The notes under the pieces are model-generated. The model was not told where the DNA came from. It saw only the letters and a list, made by a program, of their open reading frames with translations, and did no database searches. DNA of 64,000 nucleotides from Pseudomonas sp. SST3 (lineage in GTDB: Bacteria > Pseudomonadota > Gammaproteobacteria > Pseudomonadales > Pseudomonadaceae): the NCBI RefSeq assembly GCF_003325755.1, contig NZ_QORI02000011.1, positions 124,033 through 188,032 of the forward strand. Reading direction: 5' to 3'. Below, one piece after another: positions 44,889-55,501 of this stretch. The position numbers were made by a program, and so were the translations under genes. The stretch's first letter is position 1, and the number at the start of each line of letters is the position of its first letter.

Positions 44889-46662
44889 TCAGCTCAGCTG
44901 GGCAGAGATCCGTCGCCTCGCGCTGCATCATCGCAAGGCGCTGATCCTTGCCAACCTGGTCGCCGTGCTGGCGACCCTGTGCAGCGTGCCGATCCCCTTG
45001 TTGCTGCCTCTGCTGGTCGATGAGGTGCTGCTGGGGCAGGGCGACACCGCGCTGCAGATCATGGATCGCTTCCTGCCAGCCGAGTGGCAGACCGCGTTCG
45101 GCTATATCGCATTGATGCTCTGCGTGACGCTGCTGCTCCGGGCATTGGCGCTGGTCTTCAACGTACTGCAAGCGCGCCTGTTCGCCAGGCTGTCGAAGGA
45201 TTTGGTCTATCGCATCCGCGTACGCCTGATTGAACGCCTCAAACGCATCGCGCTGAGCGAGTACGAAAGCCTTGGTGGTGGAACGGTCGCCGCGCATCTG
45301 GTCACCGATCTGGAGACCATCGACAAGTTCATCGGCGAAACGCTCAGCCGGCTGCTGGTGGCGGTGCTGTCGATAGCCGGTACGGCCGCAATCCTGGTCT
45401 GGATGCACTGGCAGCTGGCGTTGCTGATTCTGTTGTTCAACCCGCTGGTGATCTACGCCACGGTACAGTTGGGCAAGCGCGTCAAACATCTGAAGAAACT
45501 GGAGAATGACAGCACCTCGCTGTTTACCCAGGCGCTCACCGAAACCCTGGACGCCATTCAGGAAGTTCGTGCCGGCAACCGCCAAGGCTTCTTTCTCGGC
45601 CGCCTTGGTCTGCGCGCGCGTGAGGTACGCGACTATGCGGTGGCGTCGCAATGGAAGACCGACGCCTCCAACCGCGCCAGCGGTCTGCTGTTCCAGTTCG
45701 GAATCGACATCTTTCGTGCCGCGGCGATGCTTACTGTGTTGTTCTCCGATCTGTCGATCGGCCAGATGCTCGCGGTGTTCAGCTACCTCTGGTTCATGAT
45801 CGGGCCGGTAGAGCAACTGCTCAATCTTCAATACGCTTTTTACGCCGCTGGCGGTGCGCTCAGTCGTATCAATCAGCTACTGGCACGTGCCGATGAGCCC
45901 CAATATGTCGGCGGACAAGACCCGTTCGCGGGGCGGGAGACTGCCGATATCGAAGTGCGCGGGCTGTGTTTCTCCTATCAGGACGAGCCGGTGCTCGAAG
46001 GCCTGGACCTGTCGATCGCTGCAGGAGAGAAGGTCGCCATCGTCGGCGCCAGCGGTGGTGGCAAGAGCACCCTGGTGCAGCTGCTGCTGGGCCTGTACCA
46101 GCCGCAGGCAGGGCAGATTCGCTTCGCCGGAGTCGATATACAGAACATCGGCCTGGGCACGGTGCGCGATAACGTCGCGGTGGTGCTACAGCATCCGGCC
46201 CTGTTCAATGACACGGTGCGCGCCAACCTGCTGATGGGACGCGAACGCGATGACCAGGCTTGCTGGCAGGCGCTAGAAATCGCGCAGCTGGCCGATACCA
46301 TCCGTCAGTTGCCGGCGGGGCTCGATAGTATCGTTGGCCGTTCCGGGGTGCGCCTGTCGGGTGGCCAACGGCAGCGCTTGGCAGTGGCCCGGATGGTCTT
46401 GGCGGAACCCAAAGTGGTGATTCTCGACGAGGCGACCTCCGCCCTGGATGCCGCCACCGAGTATGCGCTGCATCAAGGCCTGAACCGGTTTCTGCAAGGG
46501 CGCACCACGCTGATCATCGCCCACCGCTTATCGGCCGTGAAGCAGGCTGACCGGGTCCTGGTATTCGACGGCGGGCGCATCGCCGAGCAGGGCGACCATC
46601 AACAGCTGATCGCTGACGGCGGGCTCTACGCCAAGCTATACGGGCACCTGCAGCAGCATTGA
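44875..46662 (+). CDS. ABC exporter, fused permease and ATPase
   Basis: The 595-aa half-transporter has a type 1 exporter membrane domain (about residues 20-325, six helices). The ATP-binding domain follows, with Walker [15 protein letters not shown], signature [13 protein letters not shown] and Walker [13 protein letters not shown]. Such proteins work as dimers in the inner membrane and may export lipids, peptides or drugs. It overlaps the DsbA-like gene. No substrate clue is visible. Confidence 0.92.
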   Translation: MSVPDQLSWAEIRRLALHHRKALILANLVAVLATLCSVPIPLLLPLLVDEVLLGQGDTALQIMDRFLPAEWQTAFGYIALMLCVTLLLRALALVFNVLQARLFARLSKDLVYRIRVRLIERLKRIALSEYESLGGGTVAAHLVTDLETIDKFIGETLSRLLVAVLSIAGTAAILVWMHWQLALLILLFNPLVIYATVQLGKRVKHLKKLENDSTSLFTQALTETLDAIQEVRAGNRQGFFLGRLGLRAREVRDYAVASQWKTDASNRASGLLFQFGIDIFRAAAMLTVLFSDLSIGQMLAVFSYLWFMIGPVEQLLNLQYAFYAAGGALSRINQLLARADEPQYVGGQDPFAGRETADIEVRGLCFSYQDEPVLEGLDLSIAAGEKVAIVGASGGGKSTLVQLLLGLYQPQAGQIRFAGVDIQNIGLGTVRDNVAVVLQHPALFNDTVRANLLMGRERDDQACWQALEIAQLADTIRQLPAGLDSIVGRSGVRLSGGQRQRLAVARMVLAEPKVVILDEATSALDAATEYALHQGLNRFLQGRTTLIIAHRLSAVKQADRVLVFDGGRIAEQGDHQQLIADGGLYAKLYGHLQQH

Positions 46663-46823
46663 CCAGGGTTTCCCCGGCGCAGCCTTCGAGTTATCCAATC
46701 GTGCGGACGAGTGGCTGGCGATTGGCTATCATGGTCCGCGCGAATCGTTCAGTTTTTCGCACTCAACTTTGGCCGGCCGCGGCCGACTCCATGACGTGCG
46801 CTTATTTTTCTAGGGATTTTCTG

Positions 46824-48773
46824 ATGCAGTCTGTCGATATATTCGCCAACCTTTCCGTGGGCAAAAAGCTGCTGCTTGGCTTTGCCATGGTGTTGTTGCT
46901 GACCCTGGGCGTTGCCGGTACGGGCTTTTTCGCCGTGGACTCGATCGTGACTCGCTCAGCTCAGACGAATCAGTTGGCGGCCATCAACGCCGCGATTCTC
47001 GATGCGAGGGGGCAGGAACGTGACTACGCCCTGACCCGCAGCGACACGTCCGCTTCGGCGTTGAGCGCCACACTGGACCAGCTCAACCAGGAGCTGGACG
47101 ATCTTTCCGAGATTTCCGATGCGCAGGAGCAGGCGCTGCTCCAGCAGATTCGCAGCGATGCTGCGGACTATGCGAGGCAGTTCGCGGACTATCGCGTGTT
47201 GATCCGCAAGGGCGTTGAGCTGCGTGCGCGTATGGCCGACGCGGCGCAGAAGAGTCGGGAGGAGTTCGAATACATTGAACTTGACATGTACGACGCGGTG
47301 CGTGTACTGCGCCTGGAAGGCGATCATCTCAAAGGCAGTGATCCGCTGACCATCGCCGAAGCGGCTTCCGGTCTGACCAAGCGTATTCTGGACCTTCGCA
47401 CGTTCGAGAGCGTTTTTCTCGGGAACAACTCTCAGGAGGCCGTCGATAGCTGGGCTGAGGTCTATACGGATGTAACCACGATCGGCAATAGCCTCAAGAC
47501 CTGGCTCAACGACGAGCAAAAAGCCACGATGGATGGTGCCCTTGATGCCCTGGCCACCTATGAGCAGGCGTTTGCCGAGTTCCGTCGTAACCGCGCGGAG
47601 CGGATTGCGTTGGAGGGCGCGATGATCGCCCAGGCACAGCGGGTACTGGACACCGCCGACCAGGCGCTGGCGTCTGCCAACGAAGCGATGCAGGACCAGC
47701 GCAGCAGTGCTTACTTGCTGCTCACCATTATTACCGGACTGGCGGTGATCCTCGGCCTGGTGGCGGCTACCGTCATTTCGCGCATGATCGTAGTGCCGCT
47801 GCGTTACACCGTGCAGTTGGCGCAGCGGGTTGCCGACGGCGATCTCACTCAATCGGAGGCGGTTACGCGCCGCGATGAACTGGGTCAATTGCAGCAGGCC
47901 ATGTACGGCATGACCGATAGCCTGCGCACCTTGATTGGCCGTATTAGTGGCAGCGTAGGACAAATCGCCGCAGCGGCGGAGCAACTGTCCGCCGTCACTG
48001 CGCAGACCAGTGTTGGTGTGCAGAAGCAGCGGGAGGAGACCGATCAGGTTGCCACCGCCATGCATGAGATGGCCGCGACTGTGCAAGAAGTTGCGCAGAA
48101 TGCCGAACAGGCGTCGTCGGCCGCGCGCCAGGCTGACCAGCAGGCCCGCCAAGGCGATCTGGTGGTCAAGGAAGCCATCGGACAGATCGACAGCCTGTCC
48201 GGCGAAGTGGAGCACTCGGCCCATGCCATCGAAGAGCTGAATACCGAGAGCGGGCGTATCGGCAGCGTCTTGGAAGTAATTCGCGCGGTTGCCGAGCAGA
48301 CCAACCTGCTGGCGCTGAACGCCGCGATCGAGGCCGCACGAGCGGGCGAGCAAGGCCGCGGTTTCGCCGTGGTGGCCGATGAAGTTCGCGCGCTGGCACG
48401 TCGCACCCATGATTCCACCGAAGAGATCGAAGGCCTGATCGGCAATCTTCAGCGGGTCGCGCAGAAGGCCGTCGAGCAGATGCAGACCAGCCGTGACCTG
48501 ACCCAACGTACGGTGGATCTGGCCGGTGAAGCTGGTATTGCGCTTGGACGCATCACCGAATCGGTATCCACCATCGAGCAGATGAACCAGCAGATCGCCG
48601 CGGCTGCCGAGGAGCAGAGTGCCGTCGCTGAAAACATTTCGGAGAGCGTGACCCGAGTGCGTGACATCGGCGAGCAGAGTGCCAGCGGTAGCGAGCAGAC
48701 CGCTGGCGCCAGCGCCGAGTTGGCTCGCCTCGGTGTCGAGCTGCAGGGACTGGTTGCCCGATTCCGCACCTGA
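46824..48773 (+). CDS. Methyl-accepting chemotaxis protein, HBM-type sensor
   Basis: The ATG at 46824 begins [25 protein letters not shown]; the frame upstream is not coding. The 649-aa receptor has membrane helices at about 17-40 and 297-320. The roughly 255-residue helical periplasmic domain between them ([26 protein letters not shown]) has the length of an HBM helical bimodular sensor. A HAMP domain follows, then a signalling domain with [20 protein letters not shown] and [18 protein letters not shown] receptors bind organic acids or polyamines; the ligand here is unknown. A terminator follows. Confidence 0.92.
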   Translation: MQSVDIFANLSVGKKLLLGFAMVLLLTLGVAGTGFFAVDSIVTRSAQTNQLAAINAAILDARGQERDYALTRSDTSASALSATLDQLNQELDDLSEISDAQEQALLQQIRSDAADYARQFADYRVLIRKGVELRARMADAAQKSREEFEYIELDMYDAVRVLRLEGDHLKGSDPLTIAEAASGLTKRILDLRTFESVFLGNNSQEAVDSWAEVYTDVTTIGNSLKTWLNDEQKATMDGALDALATYEQAFAEFRRNRAERIALEGAMIAQAQRVLDTADQALASANEAMQDQRSSAYLLLTIITGLAVILGLVAATVISRMIVVPLRYTVQLAQRVADGDLTQSEAVTRRDELGQLQQAMYGMTDSLRTLIGRISGSVGQIAAAAEQLSAVTAQTSVGVQKQREETDQVATAMHEMAATVQEVAQNAEQASSAARQADQQARQGDLVVKEAIGQIDSLSGEVEHSAHAIEELNTESGRIGSVLEVIRAVAEQTNLLALNAAIEAARAGEQGRGFAVVADEVRALARRTHDSTEEIEGLIGNLQRVAQKAVEQMQTSRDLTQRTVDLAGEAGIALGRITESVSTIEQMNQQIAAAAEEQSAVAENISESVTRVRDIGEQSASGSEQTAGASAELARLGVELQGLVARFRT

Positions 48774-48791
48774 CGCCATTGCGTGAGATCC

Positions 48792-48820
48792 AAAAGCCCT
48801 GGCCAAGCGCCGGGGCTTTT
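48792..48820 (+). terminator. Terminator after the chemoreceptor gene
   Basis: AAAAGCCC (48792-48799) pairs with GGGCTTTT (48813-48820), and part of the 13-nt spacer (TGGC/GCCG) can extend the stem. The stem's own T-run ends the structure. It begins 19 bp after the stop. Confidence 0.8.
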
Positions 48821-48954
48821 GCGTTTGAGCGCTGAACTCCCGCAGACCGCGCCTATCTAGAACAACAATGCGGCCATCGCCTCGCGTCTGGAGTGCGCTC
48901 AATAGCATCCACTGTGAGTGCGACCGCTGTCGTCGAGTTGGGGGATCGTCGTCC

Positions 48955-50280
48955 ATGAAAACCACTGTGTCCGTCACTGGAGAATCCCGTCTGCGGCGCG
49001 CGATTACGGGGCCGGCTCTGTTTCTCTTCATTCTCGGCGATGTGCTGGGCGCCGGCGTCTATGCCCTGGTCGGCAAGATGGCCGGCGAGGCAGGCGGCGC
49101 GGTCTGGGTGCCGCTGCTGGTCGCCCTGGGTTTCGCCATGCTCACCGCAGCATCCTATGCCGAACTCGTCACCAAGTACCCGAAGGCGGGTGGTGCGGCG
49201 GTGTTTGCCGAGCGTGCGTTCGGCATGCCGCTGGTGTCGTTTTTGGTCGGCTTCTGCATGCTGGCTGCTGGCGTTACCAGCGCGGCGGGGCTGTCATTGG
49301 CGTTTGCAGGCGACTATCTCGGCGCATTTCTCAACACACCGGCAATACCGATGGCGTTGGTTTTCCTGACGGTGATCGGCTTGCTAAACGCACGGGGCAT
49401 CAGAGAGTCGCTGGGCGCCAATGGGGTGATGACGGTAATCGAAGTATCAGGCCTGTTGGTCGTGGTGATCCTGGCAGCCGGATTCATCATGGGTGGCCAG
49501 GGCGAGCCGTCTCGGATAGTGCAATTCGCCCCGGGCGTCTCTCCAGCCATCGCCGTTCTCGGTGCGGCGCTGATCGCCTTTTATTCGTTCGTTGGCTTCG
49601 AGGTGTCAGCTAACGTGGCAGAAGAGGTCCAGAACGTCCAACGCAACTATCCACGTGCGCTGTTCGGTGCGCTGCTGGTCGCCGGGTTGGTTTACGTGGG
49701 TGTAGGGATCGCCGCGACCGCCGTGCTTCCGCCCGATGTGCTGGCGGAGTCTTCTGCACCACTGCTGGATGTGGTGCGAGCCACTGGTTATGCCGTGCCG
49801 GACTGGCTGTTCGCTGCGGTGGCCCTGGTCGCCGTTGCCAACGGGGCGCTGCTGACTATGATCATGTCCAGCCGTCTTGCCTATGGCATGGCCGATGAAG
49901 GGCTGTTGCCTTCGATACTGACGCGCGTACTGGCGGAGCGACGCACGCCTTGGTTGGCGATCGTGCTGACGACCTTGCTGGCCATGATTCTCACCGTGAC
50001 CGGCACGTTGACGGCCCTTGCGGAAACCGTGGTGCTGTTGCTGCTGTTCGTGTTCATGAGCACCAACATAGCGGTGCTGGTGCTGCGCAGGGACAAAGTC
50101 GCCGAGCCGCATTTTCGGACGCCGACCGTTCTGCCGGTATTGGCGATCGGCTCCTGTCTGCTTCTGCTGTCCCAGCAGAGCGGTGGCACCTGGCTACGTG
50201 CCGCTTTGTTGATGGCGTTGGGCGCTGTGTGTTACGTGTTAGGCCGTTGGCAGCAGCGTCGCCGGGCTAGCGCCCATTGA
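48955..50280 (+). CDS. APC-family amino acid permease
   Basis: The ATG at 48955 begins MKTTVSVTGESRLRRAITGPALFLFILGD; earlier in-frame codons from 48868 are unlikely. The 441-aa protein has about 12 membrane helices. The APC-type first helix is GDVLGAGVYALVGKMAGEAG, and FYSFVGFEVSANVAEEVQNVQRNYPRA carries the conserved GFE motif. It imports an amino acid or amine with a cation. The substrate is not evident. Its stop overlaps the convergent YdjM-like gene by 14 bp. Confidence 0.9.
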   Translation: MKTTVSVTGESRLRRAITGPALFLFILGDVLGAGVYALVGKMAGEAGGAVWVPLLVALGFAMLTAASYAELVTKYPKAGGAAVFAERAFGMPLVSFLVGFCMLAAGVTSAAGLSLAFAGDYLGAFLNTPAIPMALVFLTVIGLLNARGIRESLGANGVMTVIEVSGLLVVVILAAGFIMGGQGEPSRIVQFAPGVSPAIAVLGAALIAFYSFVGFEVSANVAEEVQNVQRNYPRALFGALLVAGLVYVGVGIAATAVLPPDVLAESSAPLLDVVRATGYAVPDWLFAAVALVAVANGALLTMIMSSRLAYGMADEGLLPSILTRVLAERRTPWLAIVLTTLLAMILTVTGTLTALAETVVLLLLFVFMSTNIAVLVLRRDKVAEPHFRTPTVLPVLAIGSCLLLLSQQSGGTWLRAALLMALGAVCYVLGRWQQRRRASAH

Positions 50281-51307
50281 GATCAGCCGCCCACTCGGCG
50301 AGCGGCAGGTCCGGCTGCTGCTGCCAGATGCGCTGCCAGATCTGCTTCAGCCGATCCGCATCGCCGCGTTCGGCAGGCAATCGCTCGACATGGGGAATCA
50401 GTCGCCAGCCATCGCCGTCGCGCTCAGCCAGTGCAAACCGAAAGGGATGGAAGCCGGTCATGCCGAGCCTCAGGTCGGTGACCAGAATCTGATCCTCGAT
50501 CTCGTCGTAGCGTAATACCCCGCCGGTGAACCACCGCAGGCGTGCGTGCTGCGGTGATTCGGTGAGCAGGGCGGCGAGTCGCTCCCCTCGGGGGATGCGC
50601 ACCAGCTGCGGAGGACTGTCGTCGAGCCAGCCGACCAAGGCTTCATAGTAGACGTCCCCGTCCACCAGAATGACGCGCCACAAGAGGCTATTGAACGGCG
50701 TTGGCGTGCTGAATACCTGTGCGCCTTCGATGCCGTGGCTGGCTATCGCAGCTTCCACTCGCTGCTCGGCCATCTGCTTGCCGGTCAGCGTGAAACCCAG
50801 GTACAGCGACGACAGGATCAACGCCAGGGTAGGCCAGCGCGCATCGCGCCCCTGCAGGCCGAATATCGCCCCGGCGAGCACTGCCAGCAGCAAGGGCACG
50901 CTATACATCGGGTCGATGATAAACACGCTGGACCAGGCCACCGGCGGCGTGGTCAGCGGCCAGAACAGCTGAGTGCCGTAGCTGGTAAAGGCGTCCAGCA
51001 ACACATGTGTCACCAGCACCAGCCAGATCGTGAGAAATAGCCGCGTGCCCGAATAGTTCGGGTCGGGTCGTATGCGTCGCGCGAGCCAAGCCAGCGCGAC
51101 GGCCAGCACGCTGAGTATGAACAGCGAGTGGCTGAAGCCGCGGTGATAGGTCATGTCGGCGATCGCATCGCCGTAGTCGATCACTACATCGAGATCGGGC
51201 AAGGTACCCAATACCGCGCCGTAAAGCAGCGCCTTGCGGCCTTGCCAGCGGCCCAGCAGGGAGGCTTGAACAGTGGCGCCGAGGAGCGCCTGGGTAATCG
51301 AATCCAT
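50267..51307 (-). CDS. YdjM-like (DUF457) inner-membrane metal-dependent hydrolase
   Basis: MDSITQALLGATVQASLLG at 51307 is the typical start; an ATG four codons upstream (51319) is possible. The 346-aa protein has GTLPDLDVVIDYGD and MTYHRGFSHSLFIL, which carry the Asp and His residues thought to bind metal. THVLLDAFTSYGTQLFWP comes next. About five membrane helices lie in the first half, followed by a soluble C-terminal part. Family members are LexA-regulated in some species; activity is unproven. Confidence 0.86.
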   Translation of the reverse strand: MDSITQALLGATVQASLLGRWQGRKALLYGAVLGTLPDLDVVIDYGDAIADMTYHRGFSHSLFILSVLAVALAWLARRIRPDPNYSGTRLFLTIWLVLVTHVLLDAFTSYGTQLFWPLTTPPVAWSSVFIIDPMYSVPLLLAVLAGAIFGLQGRDARWPTLALILSSLYLGFTLTGKQMAEQRVEAAIASHGIEGAQVFSTPTPFNSLLWRVILVDGDVYYEALVGWLDDSPPQLVRIPRGERLAALLTESPQHARLRWFTGGVLRYDEIEDQILVTDLRLGMTGFHPFRFALAERDGDGWRLIPHVERLPAERGDADRLKQIWQRIWQQQPDLPLAEWAADLNGR

Positions 51308-51444
51308 GAACGCGTCCATTGTCGCGGGGAGGGTTACATTAGCTGAAGCGACAGGCCGGTAAACAATCGAAATTCATATAAAACGTGTCCGTGCCATTCA
51401 GGTCATGGACAATGTTGCGTCGATGAAAGATCACGAAGGGTCCG

Positions 51445-51858
51445 ATGCTGGAAATATCAAACAGCGTGCAGCTAGCCGACAGCGAGATCGAACTGACCGC
51501 CATTCGTGCTCAGGGCGCTGGTGGACAGAACGTCAACAAAGTATCCAGCGCATTGCATCTGCGTTTCGATATCAATGCATCCTCCTTGCCGCCCTTCTAC
51601 AAGGAGCGCCTGCTGGAGCTGCGTGACAGCCGCATCACCGGCGATGGCGTCATCGTTATCAAGGCACAGCAGTATCGTACCCAAGAGCAGAACCGCGCCG
51701 ACGCCCTGGAGCGGCTGGCCGAACTGATTCGCAGCGTGGCAAAAGTCGAAAAGGCGCGGCGCCCGACGCGCCCGACGCTGGGCTCAAAAAAGCGCCGCCT
51801 CGAGGGCAAGAGCAAGCGCGGTGCGATCAAGGCCGGGCGCGGCAAGGTCGATTTCTAG
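51445..51858 (+). CDS. arfB: Alternative ribosome-rescue factor ArfB (peptidyl-tRNA hydrolase)
   Basis: The 137-aa product has the release-factor catalytic motif in [20 protein letters not shown] (GGQ near residue 28). The basic C-terminal tail ([20 protein letters not shown]) enters the empty mRNA channel of stalled ribosomes. ArfB hydrolyses peptidyl-tRNA on non-stop ribosomes as a backup to tmRNA. The length and tail match the YaeJ/ArfB family. It is a single-gene unit. Confidence 0.95.
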   Translation: MLEISNSVQLADSEIELTAIRAQGAGGQNVNKVSSALHLRFDINASSLPPFYKERLLELRDSRITGDGVIVIKAQQYRTQEQNRADALERLAELIRSVAKVEKARRPTRPTLGSKKRRLEGKSKRGAIKAGRGKVDF

Positions 51859-51944
51859 CCGTTGCCTGGCGTGAGCGGCCAGGCCGCGCTGCGGTGTTTT
51901 GGCTACTGGCACGCTCACCCTGACGTGGGGTTAGTTAAAGCGCT

Positions 51945-53252
51945 TCAATGGGTGCCGGTACGGTGCTCGACGACCGTTTCGTCGATCACGTCGTCTGGAT
52001 CCGGTTCGGTGGCTTCCGTCTCGGTGGTTTCGCCTTCCGGCGTATCCGGCATCAGCTCCAGCACGGTATGACTGGTGCGTAGCATCGGGGTGAAGTGGCC
52101 GTGCGGTTCGGTAACCAGATCGAACACCCGGCGTGAGCGAAAGTAGGAATAGATCGCCAGGAACGCCAGGGTCACGGCGAAGAAAACCGGCAGGGCCTTA
52201 GGTCCGAAAAAGCTCATCAGGCCACCGGCGGCCACCGGGCCGAAGGCAGCGCCGAAGCCGTTGGCCAACAGCAGACCGCTGGAGCCGGAGAGGATTTCGT
52301 CCGGGTGCAGCTGGTCCACCATCTGCGCTACGGCAATGGAGTAGATAGAAAAGGCCAGGCCGCCCCACAGGAACATCATCCCCAGCAGTAACGGGCCGGA
52401 TGTTAGCGGGGTGATCAGGCCGCCAAGGATCGCAGCGATCGCCACCACCCAGAGCATCACCAGACGGCGGTCATGCTTGTCGGAAAACAGTCCGATCGGC
52501 CATTGCAGAACGGCGCCTCCCAGAATGGTAACGCTCATCAGCAGGCCCACGCCGGATGCATCGAAGCCGCTTTGCGAGGCGTAGACCGGCGCTAGCCCCC
52601 AGAAGCCGCCCAACGTCAGGCCCGAGACGCCAGCAGCCATCAAGGGGAGCGGGGCGATACGTGCCAGTTGCAGCAGGTCGGTGGCCGGCATGTCGGGTTG
52701 TGCCGGCTGAGCCTGACGGGTCAGGGTAATCGGCATCAGAGCGGCACTTATGAGGATGGCTGCCAGGGCAAACAGAGTGAAATTCATCGGGCTGTCGAGG
52801 CTCAGCAATTGCTGAGCGGCTGCCAATGAGCCGAGGTTGACGGCCATGTACAACGCGAACACCTGACCGCGCTTTTCGCCGCTGACCTGGGCGTTGAGCC
52901 AGCTCTCGATGACCATATAGAGCGTGACCAGGGCCACGCCGTACATCAGGCGCAGAACCAGCCAAACCCAAGGATTGACGATCAATACGTGCAGCAGCAC
53001 GGCCACCGAGGCCAGGGCTGCGTAGAACGCAAAGGTACGGATGTGGCCGATGCGGCGGATCAGCGAAGGCGCGAGCCAGGTGCCGACCAGAAAGCCGGCG
53101 AAGTATCCCGACATCAGCAGACCGATCATTCCGGTGGAGTAGCCCTCGGCAATGCCGCGGAGCGTCAGCAACGTGTTCAGCAGTCCGTGGCCGAGCAGTA
53201 GGAATGCAACGCCGCCCAGCAGTGAGCTGATGGGGGCTAGTAAGGACGTCAT
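51945..53252 (-). CDS. MFS transporter (YcaD-like)
   Basis: The ATG at 53252 begins MTSLLAPISSLLGGVAFLLLGHGLL; a TTG two codons earlier is less likely. The 435-aa protein has 12 membrane helices and MFS loop motifs (GTWLAPSLIRRIGHIR after helix 2, GLFSDKHDRRLVM in the middle). An acidic cytoplasmic tail follows (EGETTETEATEPDPDD). YcaD-type carriers have no settled substrate. The 280 bp upstream to the LysR gene's stop shows no further gene. Confidence 0.88.
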   Translation of the reverse strand: MTSLLAPISSLLGGVAFLLLGHGLLNTLLTLRGIAEGYSTGMIGLLMSGYFAGFLVGTWLAPSLIRRIGHIRTFAFYAALASVAVLLHVLIVNPWVWLVLRLMYGVALVTLYMVIESWLNAQVSGEKRGQVFALYMAVNLGSLAAAQQLLSLDSPMNFTLFALAAILISAALMPITLTRQAQPAQPDMPATDLLQLARIAPLPLMAAGVSGLTLGGFWGLAPVYASQSGFDASGVGLLMSVTILGGAVLQWPIGLFSDKHDRRLVMLWVVAIAAILGGLITPLTSGPLLLGMMFLWGGLAFSIYSIAVAQMVDQLHPDEILSGSSGLLLANGFGAAFGPVAAGGLMSFFGPKALPVFFAVTLAFLAIYSYFRSRRVFDLVTEPHGHFTPMLRTSHTVLELMPDTPEGETTETEATEPDPDDVIDETVVEHRTGTH

Positions 53253-53532
53253 CGGCAAACAACCCTAAGCAAGTAAATCCGTGATAGCAGGCTGCCCTTC
53301 CACGGGCCGCCTGCCGTTATAACCTGTAAGTACCTGAAATACCGTTAATAAATGATCGTAGACGGGTTCGGTGCATGCAGCTTGGGCAGCATTTTTGTCC
53401 GAGGATTCAAAACGAAGCGCATTTTCCAGCGAAGCACTCGCAGCCGCTTGCCTTCGTCCGCTAAGGCTTGCGGCCTGACGGCCACAGCGGATCAAGGCTG
53501 GCCGGTTCGTATCCGAAGCTTGGCTCAAATTT

Positions 53533-54423
53533 TCAGGTTTGTCCTGGCAGAAGCGTTGCGATTAGCACCCGAACGCTGCCGGGCAAGGCGTCCAGGTCGC
53601 GAATCAGAATGCTGCGTTCGCGCACCGCCCAAGGCTCGTCCAGTTCGACCAGCGCCAGTTGCATGGTGCGGCTGTGCCGGCGTGCCGCTGACTCTGGAAT
53701 GATGCCGATGCCGACACCGGCCTCGATCATCCGGCACACGGCTTCGAAACTGGACAGCTGGATTCGCAGTGAAAGGGCGCCGCCGAGCTTTTCCACCTGA
53801 TCGCGAAGAAAGGTCAATAGCGTGCTGCCTTCATGCAGACCAATATGCTGATAGCTCAGGGTCTGGCGCAGCGTCACTCGCTTTTCTGCCGACAACGGAT
53901 GGCCGAGTGGCACGGCCAGCAGCAGACGATCGGTGCTGAAATGCAGGATCTGCAGCCCTTCGGCCTGCACCGGCCCGGCGATGATGCCCATGTCCGTGCT
54001 GCCATCCAACACGCCCCGAACGATGTCACGGCTCAGACGCTCCTGTAGATCCACGGTCACGCCGGGGCGCTGCGCGAGAAAGCCCGCCAGTATCTCGGGA
54101 AGAAACTCCGTCACCGCCGTCGTATTGGCGAAGATGCGGATATGGCCGGTCGAGTCGGTGCTGTATTCGGTGAATTCGCTTTTCAGGTATTCCACCTGAC
54201 GCATGATCAGCCGAGCATGCAGCAGCAGCTTCTGTCCGGCCGGCGTCAGCTCGACACCCCGGCTGTCACGATAAAGCAGGCGGCTCTCGAGCTGCCCCTC
54301 CAGCGCCTTGATGCGCGTGCTGGCCGCCGCCGGCGATAGATGCGCACGGCGCGCGCCCTGGGTCAGGCTGGGCGATTCGGCGATATGAATGAAGAGGCGA
54401 AGATCGGCCAGATCGAAGTGCAT
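53533..54423 (-). CDS. LysR-type regulator, probable itaconate-responsive activator of the divergent operon
   Basis: The 296-aa product has the LysR DNA-binding domain (LRLFIHIAESPSLTQGARRAHLSPAAASTRIKALE) and an effector-binding domain from about residue 90. It is divergent from the itaconate operon, as PA0877 is in P. aeruginosa. From context and family it most likely activates the operon on itaconate, as reported for ItcR/RipR-type regulators. The assignment rests on position; the sequence alone only shows LysR. Confidence 0.85.
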   Translation of the reverse strand: MHFDLADLRLFIHIAESPSLTQGARRAHLSPAAASTRIKALEGQLESRLLYRDSRGVELTPAGQKLLLHARLIMRQVEYLKSEFTEYSTDSTGHIRIFANTTAVTEFLPEILAGFLAQRPGVTVDLQERLSRDIVRGVLDGSTDMGIIAGPVQAEGLQILHFSTDRLLLAVPLGHPLSAEKRVTLRQTLSYQHIGLHEGSTLLTFLRDQVEKLGGALSLRIQLSSFEAVCRMIEAGVGIGIIPESAARRHSRTMQLALVELDEPWAVRERSILIRDLDALPGSVRVLIATLLPGQT

Positions 54424-54449
54424 ACCAGACGCTCGAAAGAGGAGAAACG

Positions 54450-54516
54450 GCGTTCAGCATAGCCGAACGCTGGTGTCAGTAAATGCAAATTCTCGGAACG
54501 CCTCATGCGTTGCATG
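54450..54516. promoter_or_regulatory. Candidate LysR operators in the itaconate operon promoter region
   Basis: Two palindromes lie in the 124-bp divergent gap. GCGTTC-N9-GAACGC at 54450-54470 contains a T-N11-A LysR-type core. CATGCGTTGCATG at 54504-54516 lies closer to the hydratase gene. Their spacing suits a regulatory and an activation site of a LysR protein. Confidence 0.5.
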
Positions 54517-54547
54517 CTACGGCCAAACAAGACAGCCGGAGCCCGAG

Positions 54548-55369
54548 ATGACCGACGTAACTGCCTGGATAGGCCGCACCGAGGAGGTCCATGACCAGCT
54601 CAGCCGCAATTTGCTGATGCGGATTGCCGCGACATTGGGCGAAGCGACCCCGGCCCACGGTGAGGCGCTACCGCCGTTGTGGCAGTGGTGTTTCTTCCAA
54701 GAGCCGATTGCCGAAAGCGGTCTGGGTGAAGACGGCCATCCGGCAAGGGGTGGATTTCTGCCACCGGCTGACGATCGCAATCGCATGTGGGCCGGAGGGC
54801 GTGTCGAGTTCTTCGAGCCGCTCACGGCGGGCGCTGAAGCCACACGCGTTTCAACCATCAAACAGGTCGAAGAAAAGCTCGGCCGAACCGGCGCGCTCCT
54901 GTTCGTCACCGTGCAACACGACTATATGCAGGACGGTCGACTGGCGATCCGCGAGGAGCAGGACATCGTCTACCGCGAGCCGAGCCCTCCGAAGTCCAGC
55001 AGCGGCGAACCTATGGTCGCCGGCCATTGGCACGAGGCGGTGACGCCGTCCCCGACGCTGCTGTTCCGCTATTCGGCGGTCACCTTCAATGGACATCGAA
55101 TTCACTATGACTGGCCCTACGTTACGGAGACCGAAGGCTATCCGGGGCTCGTCGTGCATGGCCCATTGATCGCCACGCTGAACTTGCGCGCGTTCTGCCG
55201 CGCCCATCCAGAGGCACGTCTCAAGCGCTTTGCATATCGCGGCCTGCGGCCCCTGATCGCGCCACAGCCTTTCGAGGTGGGCGGGCGCATCGTTGCGCCC
55301 GGCGAAGCCGGGCTATGGGCCGGAGACCACAACGGTCTGGCACAGAAAGCGGAAGTGCAATTCGAATGA
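54548..55369 (+). CDS. ich: Itaconyl-CoA hydratase (MaoC/FAS1-like double hot-dog)
   Basis: The ATG at 54548 begins MTDVTAWIGRTEEVHDQLSR; the frame from 54389 is rejected because it runs into the LysR gene. The 273-aa protein is a double hot-dog dehydratase of the mesaconyl-C4-CoA hydratase type. It has FLPPADDRNRMWAGGRVEF, then FRYSAVTFNGHRIHYDWPYV with the catalytic Asp/His region, and GLVVHGPLIATLNL. As first gene of a block identical in order to the P. aeruginosa itaconate genes, it should hydrate itaconyl-CoA to (S)-citramalyl-CoA. Confidence 0.9.
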   Translation: MTDVTAWIGRTEEVHDQLSRNLLMRIAATLGEATPAHGEALPPLWQWCFFQEPIAESGLGEDGHPARGGFLPPADDRNRMWAGGRVEFFEPLTAGAEATRVSTIKQVEEKLGRTGALLFVTVQHDYMQDGRLAIREEQDIVYREPSPPKSSSGEPMVAGHWHEAVTPSPTLLFRYSAVTFNGHRIHYDWPYVTETEGYPGLVVHGPLIATLNLRAFCRAHPEARLKRFAYRGLRPLIAPQPFEVGGRIVAPGEAGLWAGDHNGLAQKAEVQFE

Positions 55370-55501
55370 TTGCACCGGTGTCGGCTGGATCGCGCTTTAT
55401 CGATCCACCGGCTGGCGCATTGCGGTGCATATGAACGGCGACGGTATGCGCCCCGGTCCACCGGCGCATGCGGCACCAACGAAAAGAATCGAGGAACCGA
55501 G

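Noticed and set aside
46956..49031. A 691-codon minus-strand open frame opposite the chemoreceptor gene
   Set aside because: It is the mirror of a GC-rich, codon-biased gene; the translation is low-complexity His/Arg/Gln-rich and has no family features, while the plus strand encodes a complete MCP.
53253..53532. Small gene between the MFS and LysR genes
   Set aside because: Short frames exist but lack ribosome sites and codon bias; no repeat or RNA structure was convincing either.
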